The position numbers and the translations under genes are program-made. The notes below the pieces were generated by a model, which did not search any database, had not been told where the DNA came from, and saw only the letters and a list, made by a program, of their open reading frames with translations. Shown in pieces: positions 7,146-12,929 of a stretch of DNA of 13,309 nt. The DNA comes from JAZGDL01 sp036477795 (GTDB lineage Bacteria; Planctomycetota; Phycisphaerae; UBA1845): NCBI GenBank assembly GCA_036477795.1, contig JAZGDL010000040.1, positions 1 to 13,309 on the forward strand, in the 5' to 3' direction. Within the stretch, counting starts at the first letter, position 1. Each line of letters opens with the position of its first letter.

Positions 7146-7476
7146 TTTTGAACAACCCTCCGCTCCAGCGCGAGACATTCCCGGACACCAACACCCCGTC
7201 GGGACGGCCACCGGCTACGCCGGCGGCAAATACCCGGTCCTGTCTCGGCCCATCGTCAAATAACCCGCTCCACTCCCCGACGTATCAACCACTTCCGCCG
7301 TGTCCTCCTCCGGCGCGCAGGTGGGGCAGGCGGTTGTTCCGATTCCATCGCAACGTTCGCCTGCCTTCACACTCTGACAAGACCCATGTGGGACAGGCTT
7401 TCCAGCCTGTCGTTGCCCGGCTGGAAAGTCGGTCCCAGAAGTTTTGGCGGAAGCTCCAAGTGTCGCCTCCTACCGG
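7146..7476. other. 331-base cpaB-cpaE gap without a recognised gene
   Basis: In many Tad/Cpa operons the secretin gene cpaC lies between cpaB and cpaE; here no secretin-like sequence is readable in any frame. The gap holds a degraded copy of the dispersed double hairpin at 7387-7437. A minus-strand 30-codon ORF (7348-7256, a very Arg-rich product) exists but has poor start signals and no recognisable similarity. The rest is GC-rich unique sequence. GGAGGG serving cpaE lies near 7156-7161. Confidence 0.7.
7387..7437. repeat. Dispersed double-hairpin element, copy 1 (degraded)
   Basis: The left hairpin GACAGGCTTTCCAGCCTGTC and the right hairpin CGGCTGGAAAGTCGG are enclosed by TGTGGGAC on the left and GTCCCA on the right. 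Compared with the copies at 10177-10228 and 12755-12808, the right stem has a C-to-T change that breaks pairing and the last terminal bases are lost. It lies 40 bases after cpaB. Confidence 0.9.
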
Positions 7477-8460
7477 TCAGCCCGGTGACCACTCGCCATC
7501 TGCTTCATCGAGATCGTCGTCGTCGGAATCATAGGGGCCGCCTCGACCCCGGCGCGAATCCATGTCATCCTCGCCCGACCGACGGTTCACAGCACCACCC
7601 ACTGTCGTGATGCTGACCCCCTGGTCACCGAACCGGTGAATCCGTATGTGACTCCCATGGACAACGGTAATATCGCGCCCCTGGGAGAAGCTCGGCTTCC
7701 TTGGCTCGGCGGCTGGCTTTTCGCTTTCCGCCGGCTTTTCAGCAAAGATCCCCAGAAGCTCACTTTCCGTGGCGCTATGGGCCTCGGCGATCTCGTTGTC
7801 GTCCCCCGAGCGCAACGCAAGAGTCAGCTTGCCGCGCGTCTGGGCCAGGTGAAGCCGCGGCGCGTCCGTACTCTTGACCAGCAAGGTCACCGACTTGCTG
7901 GCCCTGCCTTTTCCGTCTTGACTGCTCGCCTGGAGCGTCCGGCCGACCGCCCCCACCTCCACGTCCTGAAGGATGATGCGGCTCACCGTCTCTCTAGTAC
8001 CTTCCCGATTGACGACCGCCATCACCGCGATCACATCCACACGCGCGCCCGGCTGGATCTGGTAGGCCACGCCGGTAACCTCATTCACTTTGACGGTAAC
8101 CGCCCGCATGCCCGGCTGAATTCGCACCGCCAGTCCCGGAGGCGTACCCGGCGGGCTGAGCAGCGATTCACGAAGCACAACACCCTGCGCGATCGAATAC
8201 GCCGGCACGCGACCGACTACCTTTTCTGCCTCGGTGAAGTAGCCTTTGCCCAACAGCGGCGTCTCCGGCGTCTCCACTGTCTTGATCATGGAGGCTTCAA
8301 TGATTGACGTCGCCGGTATCTCTGCTATCGCCACCACGGTCGTGATGATCTTCCGCCGCGCGCCGGCTTTAGCCTCCTGCAGTGTGTCAAGCCCCAGCTT
8401 GATCGCGATACCGCCGATCAACAGGCCCAGGGCCAGTGGAATCATTGCCACCTTTTTCAT
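7477..8460 (-). CDS. cpaB: Flp pilus assembly protein CpaB (RcpC), SAF domain
   Basis: A 327-residue protein with an N-terminal signal/anchor (MKKVAMIPLALGLLIGG), a SAF-type domain (about 40-105: VVAIAEIPATSIIEASMI, VVGRVPAYSIAQGVVLRESLL) and the RcpC/CpaB domain (about 110-220: VRIQPGMRAVTVKVNEVTGVAYQIQPGARVDVIAVM, then IILQDVEVGAVG). It acts in the periplasm, normally supporting the outer-membrane secretin. The ATG at 8460 has GGGGG about 5 bases upstream and gives a proper signal; a start at 8481 would add seven residues. The C-terminal ~35 residues are an unusual low-complexity tail rich in Asp, Arg and Gly (DSDDDDLDEADGEW), probably disordered. It starts 56 bases after the tadE-like gene. 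The secretin partner gene is absent from the operon. Confidence 0.93.
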   Translation of the reverse strand: MKKVAMIPLALGLLIGGIAIKLGLDTLQEAKAGARRKIITTVVAIAEIPATSIIEASMIKTVETPETPLLGKGYFTEAEKVVGRVPAYSIAQGVVLRESLLSPPGTPPGLAVRIQPGMRAVTVKVNEVTGVAYQIQPGARVDVIAVMAVVNREGTRETVSRIILQDVEVGAVGRTLQASSQDGKGRASKSVTLLVKSTDAPRLHLAQTRGKLTLALRSGDDNEIAEAHSATESELLGIFAEKPAESEKPAAEPRKPSFSQGRDITVVHGSHIRIHRFGDQGVSITTVGGAVNRRSGEDDMDSRRGRGGPYDSDDDDLDEADGEWSPG

Positions 8461-8516
8461 CGCTACCCCCTTCGTTATCAAACACCATCACCGCTGTCAT
8501 CAGAACCGTCGTCGCC

Positions 8517-8963
8517 CTACATGCCTTCCTTGCGCATCGAGCTTTCCCCCGCCAGCATGTAATTGTGGGACACGATCAGAGCCCCCGTCAGGGCTACGTC
8601 CGCGACCGGAACCGAAACGCGGACCCACTGCACCGTATCGCCAAGTTCGGATGCCGTGAATGACCATATGTCCGGGTCCAGCCCCAACGGCTCCATCACC
8701 TCGTCGATCCGGCCGGATCGCATCTCTTCGGTCGCGGTCTGCAACACAGCCACGCGGCACCCTTCGCGCGCCGCGTTGCCCAGCGACTGACGGATCATGA
8801 AGAGCCAGCCGAACTCAACGATGCCGAACAGCAGGGCCAACAGAAGTGGCAGCACGACCGCGAACTCCACGATCGCCGTGCCACGCGCACGCCACGGACA
8901 AGAAGCCCACGGATTCAAGTCCGTGGGTTTCACGCCTTTGCCCCAATTCATCAATCGTCGCAT
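8517..8963 (-). CDS. tadE: TadE-like pseudopilin with a palindromic repeat in its leader
   Basis: A 148-residue TadE-family minor pilin-like protein. The prepilin motif is clear: RARG at residues 25-28, then TAIVEF with the conserved Glu at +5 (E33), followed by a hydrophobic helix (about 34-52) and REGCRVAVL, typical of TadE. Cleavage by CpaA after G28 is expected. The start ATG at 8963 is one base after the cpaA stop (TGAAATG), supporting coupling and this start; ATG 8951 is an alternative. The leader is long for the family because residues 13-19 (PTDLNPW) are encoded by a 22-base palindrome shared with the pntA upstream region. No von Willebrand domain or TadG partner is visible. Confidence 0.9.
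   Translation of the reverse strand: MRRLMNWGKGVKPTDLNPWASCPWRARGTAIVEFAVVLPLLLALLFGIVEFGWLFMIRQSLGNAAREGCRVAVLQTATEEMRSGRIDEVMEPLGLDPDIWSFTASELGDTVQWVRVSVPVADVALTGALIVSHNYMLAGESSMRKEGM
8906..8927. repeat. 22-base CCCACGGA palindrome, copy inside tadE
   Basis: Arms CCCACGGA and TCCGTGGG with the core TTCAAG. It is preceded by GAAG, as is the copy at 12986-13007, where the core is TTCGAA. Here it is in frame and encodes part of the cleavable TadE leader. Confidence 0.9.
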
Positions 8964-8964
8964 T

Positions 8965-9519
8965 TCAAACCATCCACCAACCGAAAACCTGACCCGATAA
9001 GACGAACATCGATCCCATCGAAAGCGGCACGCCGTATGGAAGCAGTTGCGGCTTTTGGCCCAGACTCTTCGCCGAGGCGAATTCGCTGAAGATGGTCTCA
9101 CGTGATCGCACCTTGAGTAGAATCAGTCCCATATGGCTCCACGCTAGGGCTGTGCGACGTGCCGCGACGATCATGACGATGGCAATTACCCCGCCGAGAA
9201 TCGCCCCCACTGCGAATGACAGCAGCGTCATCCACGGGCCGAACCACACGCCGATCGCACCCATCAACTTCACGTCGCCCGCCCCCATTCCGTGCATCAC
9301 CCACGGAACAATCAAGACGCCCAGCCCCACTAGCAATCCCAGGGCACCCGCGGAGAGTCCCGACCAGCCGAAGTAGGCGCCTTGGGCCGCGAAGCCCGCC
9401 AACGCCAGCACCCCATTCAACCGGTTGGGAACGCGACGCTGGCTGTAGTCGATCCACGACGCCAGCAGCAGCGCCGGCACCAGCACAACGCAGACAACTA
9501 TCCAATACCCCGAGAGCAT
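8965..9519 (-). CDS. cpaA: Prepilin peptidase CpaA/TadV (A24 family)
   Basis: A 184-residue integral membrane aspartic peptidase that removes the leader from Flp and TadE-type prepilins. Both catalytic aspartates are present: D24 in SWIDYSQRRVPN and D82 in the GMGAGDVKLMGAIG motif (the GxGD hallmark). About six hydrophobic segments are visible (WIVVCVVLVPALLLA, GLLVGLGVLIVPWVM, MTLLSFAVGAILGGVIAIVMIVAA and others). The size is that of the short CpaA/TadV type without the methyltransferase domain found in PilD. The ATG at 9519 is preferred because GGGGA lies about 6 bases upstream; a GTG at 9531 would add four residues. It is followed after one base by the tadE-like gene and preceded by a 295-base gap after flp. 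Confidence 0.95.
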   Translation of the reverse strand: MLSGYWIVVCVVLVPALLLASWIDYSQRRVPNRLNGVLALAGFAAQGAYFGWSGLSAGALGLLVGLGVLIVPWVMHGMGAGDVKLMGAIGVWFGPWMTLLSFAVGAILGGVIAIVMIVAARRTALAWSHMGLILLKVRSRETIFSEFASAKSLGQKPQLLPYGVPLSMGSMFVLSGQVFGWWMV

Positions 9520-9582
9520 AACGGTCCCCACTCTTCAAAAAACTAGACCCCAGAGATTGGAAACCCGAAGACCCTTGAGGTG

Positions 9583-9639
9583 CCTTCTCCAGTTTTCAGT
9601 CTCTAGTTTGCAGTCTCTAGTTTCTAGTTTTCTAGAAGG
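9583..9639. repeat. Degenerate heptamer array in the flp-cpaA gap
   Basis: Six 7-base units of the form AGTYTCT/AGTTTNC run from 9591 to about 9632. They are bracketed by CCTTCT (9583-9588) and AGAAGG (9634-9639). The design, a short heptamer array inside a small inverted repeat, is the same as at 5678-5807 and 10477-10555, though the unit sequence differs. Confidence 0.85.
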
Positions 9640-9646
9640 GGTGAGA

Positions 9647-9669
9647 CGCCGCCCGTTACCCGGGCGACG
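9647..9669. repeat. GC-rich stem-loop downstream of flp
   Basis: Arms CGCCGCCCG (9647-9655) and CGGGCGACG (9661-9669) pair with one mismatch around a TTACC loop, about 150 bases after the flp stop. It could stabilise or end the abundant flp message, but no T-run follows on the minus strand. The rest of 9670-9814 shows no recognisable feature. Confidence 0.5.
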
Positions 9670-9814
9670 CCCACCCCAAGACCCCGCTCACGCAGCCCGT
9701 TTCAACCCGTTACCGCCCATCAAAACAGCGCTCCGCAAGCAATCACAACCAAGCCAGAGTACCCCGCACCAACAACGATACTGCGACATCCCAGTTGTCG
9801 GTGCGGCGTGGGCA

Positions 9815-10012
9815 CTAACCTCCGTCAGAAAGCCCTTCACCCTCCAGCCCGGCGTTGATTGTCGTGAACGTCTCCGACACCCGGTCGCCGAGCGTTCCGA
9901 TCAGCCCGATGGAGGCCACAATGATCAATGCCAGCATGACCGCATACTCGGTCGCGGTCGGGCCATCTTCGCTCTTCAGAAAACTCTTCGTACGCTCCCA
10001 CACTACCTTCAC
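9815..10012 (-). CDS. flp: Flp family type IVb pilin
   Basis: A 65-residue major pilin of the Tad system. The leader of 17 residues ends SEDG, and the mature form begins PTATEYAVMLALIIVASIGLI: the Glu-Tyr pair at positions 5-6 after the cleavage glycine is the Flp signature, followed by a single hydrophobic helix. The mature part would be 48 residues, a normal Flp size, with a short Gly/Ser/Asp tail. The start is GTG at 10012, supported by AAAGGAG 7 bases upstream, the strongest Shine-Dalgarno sequence of the operon, in line with high expression. As the first gene, separated by 295 bases from cpaA, it is probably expressed well above the rest of the operon, with the repeats and the stem-loop downstream of it dampening read-through. 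Confidence 0.95.
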   Translation of the reverse strand: MKVVWERTKSFLKSEDGPTATEYAVMLALIIVASIGLIGTLGDRVSETFTTINAGLEGEGLSDGG

Positions 10013-10071
10013 GATTATGCTCCTTTCACTCTCGCGCCGGCGGGCCCTCTACACTCCGCACGGCTGACACT

Positions 10072-10102
10072 CAGCGAAGGCTCAATCCCTGCCCCTTCGC
10101 TG
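10072..10102. promoter_or_regulatory. Inverted repeat in the flp upstream region
   Basis: Perfect 9-base arms CAGCGAAGG and CCTTCGCTG, 13 bases apart, lie 60-90 bases upstream of the flp start. It may be a repressor or activator site, or a hairpin in the flp 5' leader. The position supports a regulatory role; the binding factor is unknown. Confidence 0.4.
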
Positions 10103-10176
10103 TCTTTCTCACGCTCTCGGCCACACAGGCCTTGAGACACATTCGACGGGGGCGTCCTGCTCCCGCCTGAACAAGC

Positions 10177-10228
10177 TGTGGGACAGGCTTTCTAGCCTGT
10201 CATCGACCGGCTGGAAAGCCGGTCCCAC
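10177..10228. repeat. Dispersed double-hairpin element, copy 2
   Basis: Same design as 7387-7437 and 12755-12808: outer arms GTGGGAC/GTCCCAC, a left hairpin GACAGGCTTTCTAGCCTGTC and a right hairpin ACCGGCTGGAAAGCCGGT. One C-to-T change in the left hairpin falls in its loop and so spares the stem. Confidence 0.92.
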
Positions 10229-10476
10229 GCGGTGCCCTTCCCAGGAACACCGAATTCGCAATGGAGTTTACAGGACAGACGTGGTGCTGCTCTGCTCTCC
10301 CCATGCCACTTTGTGACACTCGTATTTGACGTGTATCACAAGCAGCGATTGAAACATAAGAAACAACCGGGGGATGGGCAAACGCTTGCCGGCGTTTTTC
10401 TGAAACTTCATCTTATCGCTCTGGCGGGATCGAACGGATGCACGCCAAAGCAGCTTATAGAGGACGCACCCGCTAA

Positions 10477-10555
10477 AATGGCGAATGGCGAATGGCGAAT
10501 GGCGAATGGCGAATGGCGTGCGCGAACACCTTTTCGCTATTCGCCATTCGCTATT
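10477..10555. repeat. AATGGCG heptamer array with inverted partner
   Basis: Six perfect AATGGCG copies (10477-10518), a 16-base spacer, then three degenerate copies of the complementary unit (CGCTATT, CGCCATT, CGCTATT at 10535-10555). The two arms can pair. It begins 13 bases after the end of the DUF362 gene on the transcript and may form its 3' end. ORFs read through it are repetitive and not protein-like. Confidence 0.93.
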
Positions 10556-10567
10556 CGACCGGCGTCT

Positions 10568-11608
10568 TCAGCCCCCTCGAATGCCGGCGAGGTGCGGCAC
10601 GTCCACCAGATCGAAGCGCGTGCGCATTGTCGCGATCGACTCACCGCGCTGTGCTATGTTCCACTCATGAATGGGACCGAGCCGGCCCGAAGCGGAGGCC
10701 AGGTATTTCACGCCGTAGGGGTTGAGATCCATGAGCCGCACGCAGGTCGCATCCACCGCGGCCAGGTTTCTCCCCATAATCATACAGCCGACGCGCTTGG
10801 GACTTCCCATGATCGGACCATCGCCTTCCATGCCCACGATGCCGTCCACGACGGCCAGCGCCGGCCGCACCGTTGTATTGATATCCAAAATCGATGCGGC
10901 GATGCCGGCATGGTGCAGCGGGTTTTTGGGCCAGCCGTACACCACCCCGGGCATGACACCGAACAGGTTCTTCATGGCGCACGTCACCCCCGCCCAATGA
11001 TGGGTCTTGAGCTTCGCGAGCGAGACAACCCAGTCCGCGGCCAACAACGTCTTGGGCAGGTAAAGCGGCCTCAGATCGGTCCAGGAGCCCGCATTCTCCA
11101 CGCCCACCACCTCGTCATGGTTCAGGTCCACAAACGAGAGCCCGGCGTCCGCCAGTGCCTCGCTCATACCGGACTCCTCCAACACCAGCCAACTGTCGCG
11201 CCGGTGCCCCTGGCCTTCGGCAACGATAACGTCGGCGGCCCCCAGGCGTCGAAAGGCGTCCGCTGCCGCGACCACCACGGATGGATGGGTGTTGATAGGC
11301 GCCTGACTAGGGGCGGTCTCGACCAGGTTGGGTTTGAGGAGAATACGTTTGCCCGATATGTGGCGGTTGGTGATTCCCAACTCACGCAACCCTTGGCCCA
11401 CAACAGCGGCGAGGTCCGCTTGGTAATCCGATGCTTTACCGATGAACACACTGGCACGAAGTCCCTTCTCGTGCCGGTTCCACCATCTCGCGGCGCCGGC
11501 GATGCCCCCACCGACTGCCAGTGCCCCGCCCAGGCCCAGCAGTTCGCGCCGCGAGGGTGACCATCCACGGGCAGACCCTTCACGCTTTCTGTTGGATTCA
11601 GCCATCAT
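10568..11608 (-). CDS. Tat-exported DUF362 domain protein
   Basis: A 346-residue DUF362-family protein. The N-terminus has a twin-arginine signal: SRRELLGLGG (S19, R20, R21) and a small-residue-rich hydrophobic stretch to about residue 40, so export in folded form is likely. The DUF362 body shows ILLKPNLVET, HPSVVVAAADAFRRLGAADVIVAEG, LPKTLLAADWVVSLAKLKTHHWAGVTCAMKN and DGIVGMEGDGPIMG, all family-typical. The biochemical role of the family is not established; some members carry ferredoxin clusters, but no CxxCxxC motif is visible here. It starts 9 bases after the cyclase-fold gene, so the two are probably one transcript. The ATG at 11608 and the next codon (11605) are both possible starts; there is no clear Shine-Dalgarno sequence. 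Confidence 0.88.
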   Translation of the reverse strand: MMAESNRKREGSARGWSPSRRELLGLGGALAVGGGIAGAARWWNRHEKGLRASVFIGKASDYQADLAAVVGQGLRELGITNRHISGKRILLKPNLVETAPSQAPINTHPSVVVAAADAFRRLGAADVIVAEGQGHRRDSWLVLEESGMSEALADAGLSFVDLNHDEVVGVENAGSWTDLRPLYLPKTLLAADWVVSLAKLKTHHWAGVTCAMKNLFGVMPGVVYGWPKNPLHHAGIAASILDINTTVRPALAVVDGIVGMEGDGPIMGSPKRVGCMIMGRNLAAVDATCVRLMDLNPYGVKYLASASGRLGPIHEWNIAQRGESIATMRTRFDLVDVPHLAGIRGG

Positions 11609-11617
11609 CCCGCGAAC

Positions 11618-12556
11618 TCATCCGAATCTCACTAACCTATCCGAGCCCCAAGCGCCAGCGCGGGGTCTGCCAAGGGTAGCCAGCCAATCCCGGGCATCAG
11701 CCAACAACAACACCGCATCGTAAAGATGATTGGGTCCGAGAGGAAATCGTTCGAAGGTTCGCGCCGCGCTCTCGGCCAGCCACCGATCCGAAGTCTGCGG
11801 CCTGGCGCCCCAGGCCGCCAGTCCGATCAATCCCCAGCCAAGAGAGAACGGTGATCGGACCCGCCGCAGTTCATGCTCGACATATTCGATTGACCTGTCG
11901 ATGCGCTGGTCCGCCGGCTCACCAGCCAACGCCGCCAGCGCCGCCCCGCTGGGAGCGGGAAACGGGCGCAGCACGTTATCGAACACGCGGGTGTTTCCGT
12001 AGTTCCAGCCGCCGTTGGGCAACGCTCGATCCAGCAACAGCCGCACGCCTTGGCGAACACGTGAATGGGCTCGGGCACCGGCCGCACACAACCCCAGCAC
12101 CGCATATGCGGTGGGCTCCACCCAGGAGTGTGTCTCCCGCACCCAGGGCCAGCCTATCAGGGCAGTATCATGGCCGAAGTACGCCGCGCCGGTGTGCACG
12201 GGCACTCCGTGAGCATTCACCAGCCACGACGTCGCCAGCTTTGTTTGTGCTGCGAAGGGCCCGGAATGGCCTCCACCAGCCCGCAGCCAGGCCAACAATG
12301 CCAGGGCCGTCGGCCAACAGGGAGACGCCAGCGCCGGCAACACCGGTACCGCTCCGTCCCCGCGCTGCAACGTCACCAGCCACTCCAGGGACTTGGACAA
12401 CAAACGCCCCTCCTTGCCATGAGCCGCCAGGGCCAGCGCGACCATTGCGGTGGGCTCTGCGCTCGCAGCCGCCCCCGGCTGATAGCCCCACGAGCCGTCG
12501 GCACGGGCGCCTTCAACCAGCCGATCAATCACTCTACGCTGCCATGACACAGGCAT
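11618..12556 (-). CDS. Prenyltransferase/squalene-oxidase-repeat (terpene-cyclase fold) protein
   Basis: A 312-residue alpha/alpha-barrel type protein with repeated helix-pair motifs: DGSWGYQPGAAASAEPTAMVALAL (about 20-43), QRGDGAVPVLPAL (65-77), SWVEPTAYAVLGL (144-156) and LPNGGWNYGN (179-188). These resemble the GxW/QW repeats of squalene cyclases and prenyltransferase beta subunits. The protein is too short for a full squalene-hopene cyclase, and no DxDD acid motif is visible, so enzymatic activity is doubtful. No signal peptide is visible from this start. The frame is open upstream to 12922 but translates dispersed repeats there, so ATG 12556 is chosen; it has a weak RBS, and GTG 12625 is an alternative. 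The last ~16 residues (RPRAGAWGS and on) come from the 28-base repeat. It is followed directly by the DUF362 gene. Confidence 0.75.
   Translation of the reverse strand: MPVSWQRRVIDRLVEGARADGSWGYQPGAAASAEPTAMVALALAAHGKEGRLLSKSLEWLVTLQRGDGAVPVLPALASPCWPTALALLAWLRAGGGHSGPFAAQTKLATSWLVNAHGVPVHTGAAYFGHDTALIGWPWVRETHSWVEPTAYAVLGLCAAGARAHSRVRQGVRLLLDRALPNGGWNYGNTRVFDNVLRPFPAPSGAALAALAGEPADQRIDRSIEYVEHELRRVRSPFSLGWGLIGLAAWGARPQTSDRWLAESAARTFERFPLGPNHLYDAVLLLADARDWLATLGRPRAGAWGSDRLVRFG
11638..11665. repeat. Dispersed 28-base hairpin repeat, copy 2 (in coding sequence)
   Basis: Identical over 28 bases to 5855-5882. Read on the minus strand in frame it encodes PRAGAWGS plus flanking residues near the C-terminus of the cyclase-fold protein, 18 bases before its stop codon. 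Confidence 0.9.
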
Positions 12557-12665
12557 ATTACGGCTTTCGTCTTGCAGAAGTGCTTCCGCTGGCGTCGGCT
12601 GGGAATCCTTTTGTGAGTGTCGCACGGGGCTAAGGGGATCATAGCTCAGCCTCCGATCGACGGCA

Positions 12666-12694
12666 ATGACAGGGTCAACACCGTGTGCTATGCT
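12666..12694 (+). promoter_or_regulatory. Possible sigma-70 promoter
   Basis: ATGACA, 17 bases, then TATGCT, reading toward the composite repeat and pntA. The spacing is ideal but both hexamers are imperfect, so chance is a real alternative. Confidence 0.3.
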
Positions 12695-12726
12695 AACAGT
12701 ACAGTGTACGGTCGCCGACAAGTGCT

Positions 12727-12808
12727 GGTGCGAGAATCCTTTCTCGCACCCATATGTGGGACAGGCTTTCCAGCCTGTCATTTGACCGGCTGGAAAGCCG
12801 GTCCCACA
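12727..12808. repeat. Composite repeat: GGTGCGAGAA palindrome plus double-hairpin copy 3
   Basis: 12727-12750 is the same palindrome (arms GGTGCGAGAA/TTCTCGCACC) that forms the core of the tadB-tadC tandem units, including the preceding GCT and following CA. Four bases later the double-hairpin element starts (12755-12808), the best-preserved copy: outer arms TGTGGGAC/GTCCCACA, inner hairpins GACAGGCT/AGCCTGTC and ACCGGCT/AGCCGGT. Confidence 0.92.
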
Positions 12809-12884
12809 CCCCCAGGAAGGGGGACCGAGAAGGGATTTTAATAAGGATCCAGCGTGACCGTGTGATATGTTAAGTGGGCCGTAG

Positions 12885-12901
12885 TTGGCACGGATATTGC
12901 T
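12885..12901 (+). promoter_or_regulatory. Sigma-54 (RpoN) promoter upstream of pntA
   Basis: TTGGCACGGATATTGCT matches the -24/-12 consensus YTGGCACG-N4-TTGCW at every constrained position, with the required 10 bases between the GG (12887-12888) and the GC (12899-12900). Transcription would start near 12912, about 110 bases before the pntA ATG. Such promoters need an enhancer-binding activator; no activator gene is in the window. Confidence 0.75.
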
Positions 12902-12929
12902 GGGCGCCGATATATGCAACATGGCGCGG

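Larger units (their letters stand above)
10013..10567. other. 555-base stretch upstream of flp without a recognised gene
   Basis: The promoter of the Tad operon should lie here but no convincing -35/-10 pair or sigma-54 site was found on the minus strand. Contents: a perfect 9-base inverted repeat CAGCGAAGG/CCTTCGCTG (10072-10080 and 10094-10102); the double hairpin at 10177-10228; an interrupted inverted repeat TGTGACAC/GTGTATCACA (10312-10340); a weak stem AAACGC/GCGTTT (10380-10397) before a short T-run on the plus strand; and the heptamer array at 10477-10555. The block 10230-10470 is visibly less GC-rich than the genes. Confidence 0.7.

Noticed and set aside
7256..7348. 30-codon Arg-rich minus-strand ORF between cpaB and cpaE
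   Set aside because: Poor Shine-Dalgarno spacing, no similarity recognised, and no secretin features; not enough to call a gene.
10380..10397. Intrinsic terminator AAACGC/GCGTTT with T-run
   Set aside because: Only a 6-base stem and a short T-run, and no plus-strand gene upstream that would need it.
10232..11560. 442-codon plus-strand open frame
   Set aside because: It reads through the AATGGCG heptamer array and then antisense to DUF362; the product is repeat-derived and His/Arg/Gln-rich without domains.
11851..12633. 260-codon plus-strand open frame
   Set aside because: Antisense to the cyclase-fold gene, with Pro/Arg/His-rich composition typical of shadow frames.
12557..12922. N-terminal extension of the cyclase-fold protein
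   Set aside because: Its first 122 residues include readings of the double hairpin and the GGTGCGAGAA palindrome, so it is not ancestral coding sequence.
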